DNA from: Torreya grandis
Taxonomy: Eukaryota; Streptophyta; Pinopsida; Cupressales; Taxaceae
Length of the DNA stretch: 64,000 bases
Reading direction: 5' to 3'
Assembly (NCBI GenBank): GCA_037957365.1
Contig: JARHVA010008427.1
Location: forward strand, 124,001-188,000
The stretch's first letter is position 1, and every line of letters starts with the position of its first letter. Shown piece after piece: positions 9,041 to 20,319 of the stretch. Made by a program: the position numbers and the translations under genes. Under the pieces are notes generated by a model. The model was not told the origin of the DNA. It worked only from the letters and a program-made list of their open reading frames with translations, and did not search any database.

Positions 9041-12000
9041 TCAATTTATATCCCCATCTTTCTTCATGTGAGCATCATACATAGTGAAAGCCACTTGCAT
9101 CCCGATATTGTCTGGATTGATAGTGTTTTTGAAAATCATCTTAGCTTTAACCATGGCATCTTTTGTAGCTATGATTGATTTATCATGACTAGCCAACTTG
9201 GTCTTTGAATTATCCAAAATGTTGTCCATAGAGTTTATTGAAAATGTCTTATCTTCAAATTCTTTTTGGAACATACATTCGAATTCCTAAATCATTTCTT
9301 CTACTGAAAGGAATTGGTTATCTTGTGATACAAGTCTACAAGATAGCTCCTCCAATTTGTGCAAAAGACTAACATCACTTTTATCACTAAGTTTCCTTGA
9401 AGATTAGAGGTCATTGATCAACTCTCCAAGCACCTAACTCCTATATGTTAATGCCTCTTTAGTTTCAATGTAAGAGTCTCTATCAGTAATGACCCCAATG
9501 GATATTAGGGTGCTTATTTTTAGTTTCCTCATATCCACCCATTTATCAAGATACTTTTCAATGCTTTCAATGTCATGAGAAACAACATTGATGAGATCAT
9601 CAAGTTCTTCTTTTATTTTTCTCATTTTATTTGTCTTCTCAAATAACTCTATGATTAAGGAAACTCTTTGTGTACGCATCTTATCCAAGTACTCTTTAAG
9701 TACTTTTCCTTTGAGGTAGGTCTTTTTCACTTTCTGAATAATAGGGTATCTATAGAAATGGCCTCAGGAGCTACCATTTATGAAGTGAAAATGATTCTCC
9801 TAACCACAATAGTCAATTACTCCACTATAGCTTTGTAACGATCCTTCATCTCTTTCTCCTATCAAATTTCTAGATAAAGATGTCCATGGCCTATTGCATA
9901 TCACTCTTGGCACTCTCATGATTTATCTTACCTAATTCAACTCTAGAGATAGAGTAATCAGTTATATCTAAAATTTTAATGGCTACATCTTGCAGAGGTC
10001 CTGCAATTTCTATAAATTTGTGTCCCTTATCCCTAATCATCTTCGAAAGAATCCTCAGCTTTTTTAGAGCCTTGGCTTTTACTGGCATTAGTGTTCATTT
10101 TGAGAGTGTAAGATAATAACCATGGTAGGATCATAAAAGTACTTACATTAGGATCTACCTCTATTATTGGCATCATCAGAGCTATACTTGTATAATTAGT
10201 GGAAATAATAGGTGGAGTATTAGTAAAAACTACACCTTTTACTAAGTGATCAAAAGTAGAACCATCTCCAATATCAAAAGACAGGGATGAAAAACTAGGA
10301 ATTGACCTTGAGGATTGAAAAATATCCTCAAAAGTGCTATGAGGGTTGTCAAAAACCATTTTAGAAGAAGAGGGTGATCCAAAAGAGGGAACATTAATTG
10401 GAAAAGTAGGTGAAGGAACTGCAACAAGTGTGTCAAGCAGGGAAGAAGAGATTCTTATTCCTTGTTATACATTCTCTTATGAAGACAAAGTTTCCTATCT
10501 TTATTGATTTGTAGGCCTATCATCAGTCTCCATCTGTTCTATTACTGGTTCTTCAGTGCTTTATTTCTCAACCTCTACATCTTCTATTTTTGACTCTTTT
10601 TCCATAACTTTTGACTTCTTCATCACAAATATGATCTTTGGTTTATGTGGCCTGGAAGAAGAAGGAACATCACTTTTATTCTTCATCTTATTTTATGCTC
10701 TTCTTATTTCCTCTTGAAATTTAGCTTCTGAACCTGTGATGAATTCTTTCAAAGTGATTCCTTTATTTTTTAACCAATTATTGGTGTTTTCCAATATTGG
10801 TTCAAAAAATTTCCTTAAGGAAGTCAGCTCCTTTTGTGACCATTAGATTGGGGAAAGAGGGGGATTGACAACCTATTCAACATTGTATCTATCATTAATC
10901 AAATCTCTATCATCCACTAAATTCTCAGGGATATCAGCAAGTCTTAGATATTCTATCTGGTCAAGAGATAACCTATTGTAGTCCATTTTCCTGACATCTT
11001 CGGCTGTCCCCAAATCTACCCAAGCATCTTCAATCATAGGTTCATGAAATTGATTTTTTATCTTGATTATGTCTTTTATACCTTTGTAATCAAAATTTGG
11101 TCTTCTTTTTAACTGCTTCATGGTTATGAGCTAAATTTCAATTTCCATAACTCTAGCTTTCCCAATGGTTAACACTAAAAACTTGTCAATTTCAATTGGG
11201 AACTTGAAACCAGGCTTCTTAAGTTCCATTTGTTTATTATGCACAAAAATTATTTTCTTACATAGCTCCATCAATACCAATTTGTCTGAAGGTAATCTTG
11301 GAAGCATATAAGGATGACCTTTGAAAAATCCAACCCACAAGTATGAAAAAGAAAGAAATTACAAAAACATACATCCAAAATTATTCACAACTGCCCAGGC
11401 TTCATCTAACATTCATATTTATTTTAATTGAAGACAAAGAGACATAAAAATAATGAAAAGAAAGTGTCATTTACTCTCCTAAAATGACAAATAGAACCTT
11501 TCAATGTTAATTGAGAGTAGTATTGATACACTGGGGTTACTCTCCTATCTCTTTTTGATGTTAAACCTAGAAAGGTTCTCATTGAAGCTGCAATATACAT
11601 TAGGTATGAAGTCATGTAGAATTTGAAGGTGGTGGATACCTTCATCAATTTCTTGATACACTGGGGTTACTCTCCTATCTCCTTCTGATGTTAAACCTAG
11701 AAAGGTTCTCATTGAAGTTGCAATATACATCAGGTAGGAAGTCATGTAGAATTTGAAGGTGGTGGATACCTTCATCAATTTCTTGTACAGAGCATTACTA
11801 ACTTGTTCTCCCCAAAAGATGATTTATTTGCCTTAGAGAATTATCTTGATAAAGGTATACATCCACTCATAAAATTGTGAGGAAGAGGGAAAACCTCTTA
11901 CCCTACTGAGAAGAGTTATTAGATCACCAACTTCTTAAAATTCACTCCTTAGAAAACTTCATGGCCACCTTGACAAATTTTCCCTTGGAGTCTTAAGCCA

Positions 12001-12450
12001 TTTATTTTTTATTACTTTCTTCACTTTTTCAAGATCTTTGCCATATTCTCTTTGTGCCTCAACAAAGTCAATCTTGATCACTTCTATAGCAGGAGGGCAA
12101 ATGAACACTTTATGAATGAATTCTAGATCTAGTCTAATTATCACACTGCCACTAGCATCCAACACAACCCTAGTATCTTTATTATAGAATTGAGCACACT
12201 AAAGGATGAATTCTATGTTGTGAGCTGCTATAGGAAAAGAAGATACCAAATGAATATTACTTTTAATTATTTTCTTCATTTTAGAATTGGGATTGCTCGA
12301 CCTAGTTCTTTCCATAAACTCAGCCATGTCCACATGACTAATCTCTATATCTCTACTGTTGTCAACATTAGAAGTTACCGAGGTGATTGGAAAAACACCT
12401 TGATATTTATAATTCATTGCCTTTAACTTCTTTAGAGAAGTCTCTATCAT
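9041..12450 (-). pseudogene. Long reading frame inside the 5' LTR (about 1,100 codons), unidentified protein
   Basis: A chain of minus-strand open pieces runs from a Met at 12,450 to a stop at 9,041: 12,199-12,450, 11,959-12,165, 11,424-11,778, 11,131-11,340, 10,873-11,121, 10,033-10,359, 9,891-10,088, 9,434-9,730 and 9,041-9,274. Early motifs are EAQREYGKD, NKWLKTPRENLSRWP, FYMTSYLMYI and VGFFKGHPYMLPRLPSDKLV. The middle is Ser/Pro-rich. The C-terminal third is Lys/Glu/Asp-rich and likely helical or coiled coil (for example MRKIKEELDDLINVV). I do not recognise a named domain; the N-terminal part resembles plant gypsy accessory proteins of unknown function. Stops, frameshifts and a 130-bp duplication inactivate it. 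Its partial copy at 1-1,189 argues it belongs to the LTR. Confidence 0.6.
11524..11783. repeat. 130-bp tandem duplication inside the LTR frame
   Basis: Units 11,524-11,653 and 11,654-11,783 differ at 5 of 130 positions by my count. The 3' LTR copy (around 385-515) has only one unit, so the duplication happened after insertion or in one LTR only. As 130 is not a multiple of three, it shifts the reading frame. Confidence 0.85.
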
Positions 12451-12649
12451 CTGAAAGAGCTTTTATCAAGAGGATGTTGTTGAAGAAGGATCCATGAAAT
12501 TAAGGGAAATATTGGCAATCTGAGAAAATTGTATGTCGATGATCATGTCTATGGGGATGCACTTGAAAGGGCTAAAGTGTGAGTAGGCTAAAAAACTAGA
12601 GAAAAGTGGGTTCAAAAAGAAAAAAATCAAAATTTCCTAGAGTTAGGAA

Positions 12650-13625
12650 ATTTGAGAGAATATTTGCATGGGCATCAAATTTTTTTGCTCTTGCATATAG
12701 GGGCATGTTGCTTTGATGACAAAAATCACTGACCTTGCAAGTGAAAACTATTTTCATGAAGGAGAGGTAAAATCTAGTGCCATTATATGTCATTAAACTT
12801 CATTTGCATGTGGAAGTGTCAAAAAATGCTGACACTGTAGGTAGGAGAAACTTCATTTCACATGAGCGGCAAAAATGACTACCTAGGCATGATTAACATG
12901 TAAGCATGGCAAAAAATGCTGCTATTATAGGGAGTGGTAGAGATGGGATTTTGCATAGGGGTAGAAAAATTTGCCATTCTTTTAGGAGGAAACACACTTG
13001 TAAGTAGCGAAATTTGATTTTTTAGTATTTTGCTTAGTAGACTTGTTTAGACAAGTGAGGGCAGCTATTTTCAAATGATGAGAAAAGATAGGTCAGTTAG
13101 AAACTAGTTTGACATGCACTAGGGTTTTAACACTTTTAGCTGCTAAGGCTCACTAGGGTAAAAAAGAAGGGGGGGAGCTAAACTACAAAAAATAAAACCT
13201 AAAAAGAAAGAAATAAAAAAAAATGAACTTAAAGGAAAAGAAAACAAAAAACAAAAACCTAGAAGCAAAAGACTAAAAAGCAAAACTTACCAGGTAATTT
13301 CAAAATCCTAAGCTTGAAGTTGGCAAATTCATAATCCTACTTATTCACATATTCAAATGATTGTAGGGAGGAGGAGTAGACAACTTAAAATGATAAAAAT
13401 AACAATCAAATGGCATTAAAAAGCCCCAAAACAACTTTCACCAACTCGGCGTGCATTACCATAAATGTCATGCGAGTTTCAAGATTTGTGAAAGCTTGTG
13501 CTCGGGTGGCAAAAATTGTTGCCCTTACAGGAGAGGGTAAAAACATGCACAGGTGGTGAAAATCACCACCTGAGCATGCTGGGGGGAAAAACATGTACCG
13601 ATAGCAAAAAATGCCACTATTGCAT
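12650..13625. repeat. Field of small hairpins with AAAAAT loops, 5' LTR copy
   Basis: Perfect arms flank an A-rich loop at several places. At 12,816-12,835, GTGTCA pairs with TGACAC. At 13,508-13,523, GGCAA pairs with TTGCC. At 13,552-13,570, GGTGGTG pairs with CACCACC around AAAAT. More eroded members occur near 12,680, 12,720, 12,868, 12,905 and 13,600. The arms differ in sequence while the loop is kept. The last three members lie beyond the region matched by the 3' LTR. Confidence 0.5.
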
Positions 13626-13697
13626 GAAGAACATCAAAAAAATGCAGATTCAACCAAAATGCTGCCAATGCATGGGGAAAAGGAAAATTTATAACAC

Positions 13698-13836
13698 CTA
13701 AAAAAAATCAAAACTAACATTTTGATCAGATAAAGACTACAATGGGTTTCACATTTTTCAAGAAAATGTGATGAGGGAGTGTTGAAAACTTTCCCAAGAT
13801 GTTATTCAACTTCACTTGAGAACAAGAGAAACTTAC
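13698..13836 (-). other. Possible 139-nt intron in the LTR leader
   Basis: On the minus strand a strong donor (CGAG followed by GTAAGT, ending at 13,831) lies about 45 bases after the TATA box. A T-rich tract ending in AG (13,699-13,698) forms a plausible acceptor. Size and base composition suit a plant intron. No transcript evidence is available. Confidence 0.3.
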
Positions 13837-13878
13837 CTCGAATGATGAACTTAGAGTGAGGATTACGAAAAGGATATG

Positions 13879-13885
13879 TTTTATA
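13879..13885 (-). promoter_or_regulatory. TATA box at the outer end of the Tat 5' LTR
   Basis: Minus-strand CCCCTATAAAACATATCC. It lies 46 bases downstream of the 44-bp repeat array and upstream of a strong splice donor. It could drive the LTR reading frame or the full element. Confidence 0.45.
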
Positions 13886-13930
13886 GGGGTTGTCCACAAA
13901 AATGAGCGTGGCTGATTTTGGGAACAACAT

Positions 13931-14062
13931 ATGCCTAACCCATTTGGTTAGATGATTTCCCATTTGGTAAAAGAATGACTAACCCATATGGTTAGATGCT
14001 TGTCTATTTGGTGAAGGAATGCCTAACCCATATGGTTAGATGTTTGCTCATTTGATAAAGGA
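13931..14062. repeat. Three 44-bp tandem repeats, enhancer-like
   Basis: Exact 44-base spacing of CTAACC at 13,935, 13,979 and 14,023. Each unit contains a 17-bp inverted repeat, CTAACC-N5-GGTTAG, and a CATTTGGTAAA-like tail. Position directly upstream of a TATA box suggests a transcription-factor array in U3. Confidence 0.7.
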
Positions 14063-14074
14063 TATCTGATAGGA

Positions 14075-16830
14075 AAAAGTATACCTGAGTTATATTCACA
14101 GATAAACATTAATTAAACAAAAAAAATCCATGTTTTTGGCTATGATATGGTCTCTACATAGATCCATAACTTGTAATTCATTCCCACACAAAACATGAAA
14201 AAGATCAACTACATACTTCTTAAGATAAGATACATGAAAAACATTATGCATTTATGCTAAAGCTAGTGGTAAAGCAAGTTTGTATGCTAAAATATTTATC
14301 ACTTCTAGAACCTCAAAGGGTCACACATATCTTGGTGATAACTTTATTGATTTTCCAAGGTTAATAGGACTCTTTTGGGGTTTAACCCTTATAAAAACTT
14401 TATCCCCAACTACAAAATGCCTTACTGTCCTTTTTATATTAGCATAATTTTCATGCATATCATTAGATTCACACAACCTTTGCCTTATCAATTTGACCTT
14501 CTCCTACATTTTAGCAAGCATAATTGGTCCAAAAACCAATCTATATTCTAATTTATCCCATATGATTAGTGTTCTACATCTCCTACCATATAATGACTCA
14601 AATAGAGCTATTTTTTAGAGTTGATTGGTATGAGTTATTACAATAAAAATATACTAAGGGTAGGCATTCTTCCCACTTGTATTATTTTCCATGAAATACA
14701 TCCTCAAAATATCTTCTAAGATTTGATTCACTCTCTCTATTTGCTCATTTATTTCTGGATGGTAAGTTGCTCTAAAATTCATGTGTGTAACCAATTCTAC
14801 ATTGAGAGTCAACCCAAATCTTGAAATCATTCTAGGATCTCTATCATAAATGATTTTTTATAAGAATCTATGCAATTTTTAAACATCTTTAATAAATATC
14901 TTAACAAGCATAGGTACATCATATATCAAATTTATAGGTATGAAGTGCACTACTTTGGTGATTTTATCAACAACCACCAAAATCATGTCATGATAAATCC
15001 TTGACAAAGACAATCCTTGGATAAAGTCTATACTAATGACATGACACTTCCATTATAGTATGTAATGTGGGTATAAAAACTCAACAATATGCACATGTTT
15101 AGCCTTAAAATTCTAAGAATATAGAAACAAAATCTATTGCATCCTTTTTTATTCCATTCAAAAAAATATAGTGGTCTTAGCTCTGCCAAGAGCTTAGTCA
15201 CCTCTTAATGTCTTGAATATGGATAATTATGTGTCCCTCTTAAAACTATAGTTCTCAAATTTTCCTTATCAAAAACAAAGATTTTTATGCTGTATCTCAA
15301 AATTCCATCATTATCAAATTTGAATCCATTATATGTAGGATCTTCAGAGTTTTCTAAAAAATCTCTCTTTACATGTTCATATAATCTATCCCCTGAATAT
15401 AATTTCACTACTTAATCATGGAAGGTAACTCTTATAGTAACTAACACTACTATATATCTTTTGTGACTAAGGAAGTTTACAACCTTGTTTTCTTTACCCT
15501 TAATGTATTTGATATCAAAATCATAGTTTACTAGAAACTATAACCATTGCCTCTAACGAGCATTGAGGTTGGGTTGGGTGAAAATGTACTTGAGTCCTAA
15601 GTTATCTAATTTAATTTCAAAAGGTTTTCCCAAAAATTAATGCCTCCAAACTTGTAAGGAATGTATTATTATATCTTATTCTAAGTCACGCAAGGCATAA
15701 ATTTCCTCATATGACTTTAGTTTCCTAGACTTTAAAGTCACTATTGCACCATCTTACATTAAAGATATTCCCAAACCATCTCTTAAAGCATAATTTATCA
15801 CTAATAAATACCCATTCAGATCTAGAATCTATAATATCAGTGCAAAAGTAAGCCTTTATTACAATATATGAAAGGATTCTTCTCACTTATTTGACCATAC
15901 AAAATGTTACTCCTTCCACTGAAGAGGTGATTAGATTACATACCTTTTAAATATTTGGTAAAAAATTCTTGTAATACCCTAATAAACCCATAAATCTATG
16001 CATGTCATGCCCATTTTTAGGTGCTAGCCCATCTATGCTGACTCTAATCTTATCTAGATCCACAAAAAATCCCTCTTTATAGATGATGTGTCTCAAGTAT
16101 TGTACCCTCTTGTGAAATAAATATCACTTGGATAACTTACCCGATAACTTGTGTTTGCATAATTATTTCCAAAATAACTACAAGTGTTCACCATGATCTT
16201 TCTCATTCCAAGAATAGATGAGGATGTCATACAAAAAGACTAAATACAAATTGATCAAGATAATCCATGAACATATTATTCATTATATTCATGGATGATG
16301 TTTATGTATTTGTTAAACCAAAGGGTATCACTATGCACTCATAGTACCCATAATGATTTTTGAAAGCTATTTTCAAAAAATTCTCATCCCAAATCCTCAA
16401 TTGATGGTATCCTACTCAAAGATCATTCTTTGAAAAGACTATTGATAATAAATATCATCAATGTTAGGTAAATGATTCATCTTTTTTATCGTTACTTTAT
16501 TAATCATGTGATAGTCAATGTAAAAATTAAGGGTTCCATCTTTATTCTTGATGAAAACTATAAGTGCATCCCATAGTGACACACTTGGCCAAATTAATCC
16601 TTTGACTAAAACTCTTGAACTTGGGAATTTAATTCAACCAATTTAGTGGTTATCATTCTTTAGGAGATTTAGACTAGGTTTATGATCATGGAATGATGTC
16701 GATCAAGAATTCAAAATCATTTTGGGTGGTAAACCCAGTAGCTCTTCAGGAAAAAAATCCTTAAATTCTTGTAAAAATGGGTAATATTCAATGGAAGGCT
16801 CCATAGATTCTTCTATCTCATTCATTTTAA
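14075..16830 (-). pseudogene. pol: pol of Ty3-gypsy element B (RT, RNase H, integrase), decayed
   Basis: Minus-strand order from high to low coordinates. At 16,800-16,640 is the pre-RT tether (LQEFKDFFPEELLGLPPK). RT lies at about 16,600-16,000. RNase H is at 15,950-15,480, ending in the YDFDIKYIKGKENKV-type tether at 15,535-15,480. The RNase H to zinc-finger segment contains the open piece 15,205-15,408. The integrase core is near 15,050-14,600. The integrase C-terminus at 14,400-14,090 reads GDKVFIRVNPKR, then MHNVFHVSYLKKYV, as in the chromovirus-like integrase tail. Multiple stops and shifts make it inactive. Its gag lies 7.5 kb away at 24.3-25.2 kb because other elements inserted between them. 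Confidence 0.72.
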
Positions 16831-17753
16831 TACATATGTTTTTAATATTTTTAAATTAATACATAAACTTTGATTTAATAATTTTGTATGATTTTATTAT
16901 TTTTAGTGAATCAATTCCAAATACAATTTATTCAAAAAATTACTTAGTAGAATAATTTTTGCATTAAAACCCATTTAGAACACTGAGTTATTTTATCATT
17001 TAAATTATTAGAAATTTTGTTTAGGTTCGTAGTGGTATCTTATAGTTAATATAATACATAATAACTTTTAAAAATACTTTTTCACCTTGTGGGGTATTTT
17101 ATCCATCATCATTTGATAGGTGATTTAAAAAAATGTTTAATTGTGAGGTGATCTAGTCAAGCATGGATGTAATGTAGTTGGGTAATTCTACTTTGACATA
17201 AATGATTAACCTTGAATAATGTGCTCATGGGTGGTACATGATTGGATTTTAAGTTGGGATAATTAAGATTTTGGTTGCTTACACACTATTAATGTGCTTA
17301 CAGTTGTAGTGGCAAAAATAAGGTGTTAATAAGCCATTGACTGATCATGTTCCATACAATTTGGGATCAGCTTCAGTATTGGTTTCATTAGGATAAGATA
17401 TATTTTACATCCCTTGAATATCAAAATTTAGTGTAGTCTTATACACCATTTCAGGTGTAGTAGACACATCTTAGTCACATCTATCACGTCGAGCACCTTT
17501 ATGCATTTTGTTTTTTGAAATAAAAGGTGAGTGTATACATTACATATAACATACATTGAATGTGTTTGCATACTTTTAAGGTTGATTTTGATTGTGTATG
17601 TGAGTTTATAAGTCATGTTTAATCAAGGAATGCTTGAGTGTGGTTCATAAATGGTTGGGGTGTTTTCTCATGTGGAGTTAGTGTTACACAAGAGAAGAAA
17701 ACAATTAGTAGTATTTTTATGGGTTTTATTTAGGTAAAATTTTGGGAATTACA
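16830..17753 (+). repeat. Putative 5' LTR of element C
   Basis: AT-rich non-coding block between element B's pre-RT segment and a PBS. The right end is TTACA just before TTTTGGTATCAGAGC. The left end is not defined by sequence similarity. Confidence 0.4.
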
Positions 17754-17756
17754 TTT

Positions 17757-17768
17757 TGGTATCAGAGC
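17757..17768 (+). other. Primer binding site of element C (initiator Met tRNA)
   Basis: TGGTATCAGAGC, identical to the standard plant initiator-Met PBS, preceded by an LTR-like TTACA end. Confidence 0.7.
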
Positions 17769-17769
17769 A

Positions 17770-19189
17770 TGGTTAAACACTAGGAGTTCTGGAGTGTTTG
17801 GTGTTATACTACATAATTTTTTCAACTCTTTCTCACATGTGTGCAAGTGGAATGACACAATGATAATGTATGTATTTCTAGACAAGGACTATGATGGGAA
17901 TAAATAAATTTTAATTTTTAGATTCATTCTATTGGTGGATGAGAGCATCCTGTTAGAGAGAAGTCATTTGTTATTTACTTGCTATTATGGTAGAGTATTT
18001 AGCCACCATGGATCATTAGAACCTAAAGTGAATAGAATGATAAAATGATGAATTTTTCTAGTTGATTATATTTCTCTCATGCCTTTTAATGGATGTTTAT
18101 ATTGGTCAATTTTGGTATTCCTTGGTAGAAAATAATTATATATATGGAGAAAATTCATATGTATCTATGTTTGTACATGGTAAATATCTACTTCAATTTA
18201 CTCCATGTATACTTCTAATGATTATGTTTTAGATTTTTGGGTGAATATGATTTTAATAATTTATTGTGTATATAGTTAACAATATGATAAAATTGATTTT
18301 TTGTAAAGCAAACTATTAACAATGGTAGATCTAAATTAGCATGCTTTAGTTAGTGTTTCATTGTCTATCTTGGTTAAGTGTAAGCCATGAGGTTATAAAG
18401 AGGCCTTGTCCAATTATGTTATAGTTATAAAATTTAGTTAAACCTAGTGCATTGTTAACCTTGTGTATGTTGCTTGTTATTTAACCAAATGGTACCTAGT
18501 ATGGTTGGAGGCCATATGCTTTGAAAATGATTGTTGTAAGTTCTAACCCTATCCTTGAGTTATGTAGTTTAAATATTGTTTATAACCATAAGTTATTCAA
18601 GATTAACTGTGCAGGTAGGGTCTTGATAGATTGATTTTATGACCCCTCATCATTATAAAGAATGAATGTGCTTTCCTATTTGAGAGAGAATTAGTAAGTT
18701 ATTTAATATTATATTAAAATGATCATTGTGTTGAAATTATGGTTCACTTGGGTATTTTTTTGAGCATGGTATAATGGTTATATGTGTGAGTATAATTTTT
18801 ATAATAAATGCGATTAATATACTTTGGAAACATTAATAGAGATTGAACAATGATTTATCCATGTGAATCAATTGTGATAGTGAAACTACAGAGATATTTA
18901 CATTAGTGATATGACCTGAGAGTTATCAACACATGAAATTATTTTACATTAGAATAAGACAATTGGGATTTAGCATAGTGTTTTTCTAGGAAAGCATTTG
19001 ATTTAAGTGCAATAATAAAAAAATGACATATTATTTGATGAGAGACTTGTATATCAGCTGATTTAGAGACTTTGAGACAGTTGGCAGATTTCTTGGGGAA
19101 CTTTTAGCATTAAGTGTTAGGAATGAGGTTCACACTTGGTATACTTATATATAATTACATCATCACTTATTAATGAGAGTCATAGGGAG
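17770..19189. other. Element C interior, no recognisable coding
   Basis: AT-rich, with stops in all frames. Nothing resembling gag, protease or RT was seen. It is interrupted at its right end by the copia insertion (target duplicate GATTA at 19,190-19,194). Confidence 0.35.
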
Positions 19190-19194
19190 GATTA

Positions 19195-20294
19195 TGTTGG
19201 AAATATTGTCATTGATGTCAAAGGTCTAGCATTATTAGTGATAAAGGCCCCATTGCATTTAATGATGTTTGTAATAGTTATATCTTGGCTAATGTGTGTT
19301 AATATTTATTTAATATTAATGAATATATTTTTGGTTACATATAAGTCAAAAGAGGGCCCATGGAGAAGTCAAAGAGGCATAGGGTAAAGACAAAAGAAGA
19401 ATGGGATGCATTTTCCCATGAAAAATCATCTTGGGGAATTCCAAGAGTCGCCAAATGAAGACAAAAGAGGAAGGGCATAATTTTTCATGAAGAGACACTT
19501 TGAGGAATACAAAAAAGTCAACAAGATAAAGACAAAAGAGGAAAGGATGGCGTTTATTATGAAGGGTCATCATATGACTTTTTAAAGGTAAGGATACAAA
19601 GGGTCATACAAGTTTGGCACCATTTTCTATGAGGATTGAAGGGTCACAAAGGGTGAAGGCCAAAGGTCATTTGGAAATCTATAAATAAAGGCTTGAGAAG
19701 CCATTTGTAATATGTGAGAGTGAGTATGATTTTTATTTGTTATATCTAGCTTAGGAGAGCAAAGGTGAGAGAGGAAAGAGATATTGTAATGAACTATCAT
19801 TTGTTGAGATAACAACATTGAGAGATAGTTATGTGGTATACATAAAAGGGGTTAGTGCTCCTATGGGTTGGTGCTCATGAATTGTTGTTGTGTTGGTGCT
19901 CAGCAAAGGGGTTGGTGCTCTTATGGGTTGGTGCTCATAAATTGTTGTTGTGTTGGTGCTTAGCAAAGGGGTTGGTGCTCTTGTGGGTTGGTGCTCATGA
20001 ATTGTTGTTGTGTCATTGCTATATAAAGGGGTTGGTACTCCTAAAAGTTGGTGCTTGTGAATATTGTAGTTTGAGTTGGTTTTCATTCATATACTTGAGA
20101 TTTTTCTCCATGGTTTTTTCCATATTGGGTTTCCACGTTAAATCTAGTGTCTCTCTCTATCTTGTGTGGTGTTTATTATTTTAGTTTTATTGCATATCTT
20201 GAATGTTTGGTTAAGTGGAATTTGATTAATGAAAAGTTTATAAGATTTATGATATATTGATTCACCCCCCTCTCAGTATATCCCATGATTAACA
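19195..20294 (+). repeat. 5' LTR of copia element D
   Basis: Begins TGTTGG and ends TTAACA. It contains a 60-bp tandem array at 19,845-20,080 that is also present, shortened, in the 3' LTR. The open frames on both strands across this array are by-products of a repeat length divisible by three. Confidence 0.93.
19845..20080. repeat. 60-bp tandem repeat in copia 5' LTR (about 3.5-4 units)
   Basis: AAAGGGGTT recurs at exactly 60-base steps (19,845; 19,905; 19,965; 20,025). Each unit holds GGTTGGTGCTC twice and a GAATTGTTGTTGTGTTG stretch. Confidence 0.9.
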
Positions 20295-20296
20295 AT

Positions 20297-20308
20297 TGGT
20301 ATCATAGC
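20297..20308 (+). other. Primer binding site of copia element D
   Basis: TGGTATCATAGC, one base different from the initiator-Met PBS, three bases after the 5' LTR. Confidence 0.8.
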
Positions 20309-20319
20309 AGGTTCCTTCA

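Larger units (their letters stand above)
1..14065 (-). mobile_element. Tat/Ogre-type Ty3-gypsy LTR retrotransposon, left end outside window
   Basis: Read on the minus strand, the order is 5' LTR, PBS, gag, protease, archaeal-type RNase H, RT, RNase H, integrase, 3' LTR. The LTR assignment rests on two facts. Bases 1-2,275 are a diverged direct copy of 11,140-13,500, and a PBS-like site at 8,123-8,104 lies just upstream of gag. The protease style (DSGASNNVMP, then a conserved GG-x3-MDL segment) and the extra RNase H place it in the Tat lineage of Ty3-gypsy. Every reading frame carries stops and frameshifts, so it is dead. The right border is uncertain: LTR-like promoter structure reaches about 14,062, next to element B's integrase tail. 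The homologue of 8,135-11,130 should lie just left of base 1. Confidence 0.82.
8133..14065 (-). repeat. 5' LTR (about 5.9 kb) of the Tat element
   Basis: The inner end is fixed by the PBS. The part from 11,140 to 13,500 matches the 3' LTR copy. The outer end is inferred from promoter-like structure reaching about 14,062. In transcription order it contains 44-bp repeats, a TATA box, a possible intron, a hairpin field, the long reading frame, a W-box cluster and a second TATA box. The stretch 8,140-8,840 shows no coding and would be transcribed leader if the second TATA is used. An LTR near 6 kb is at the upper end known for Ogre elements. Confidence 0.6.

Noticed and set aside
13406..13701. 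Short open frames on both strands with Cys-rich composition
   Set aside because: They fall in the hairpin field at the LTR; the Cys and Gly richness comes from the repeated GC-richer arms.
19829..20184. Long open frames on both strands (85 and 109 codons) in the copia LTR
   Set aside because: Both consist of the translated 60-bp tandem repeat. The period is divisible by three and free of stops, so openness is automatic.
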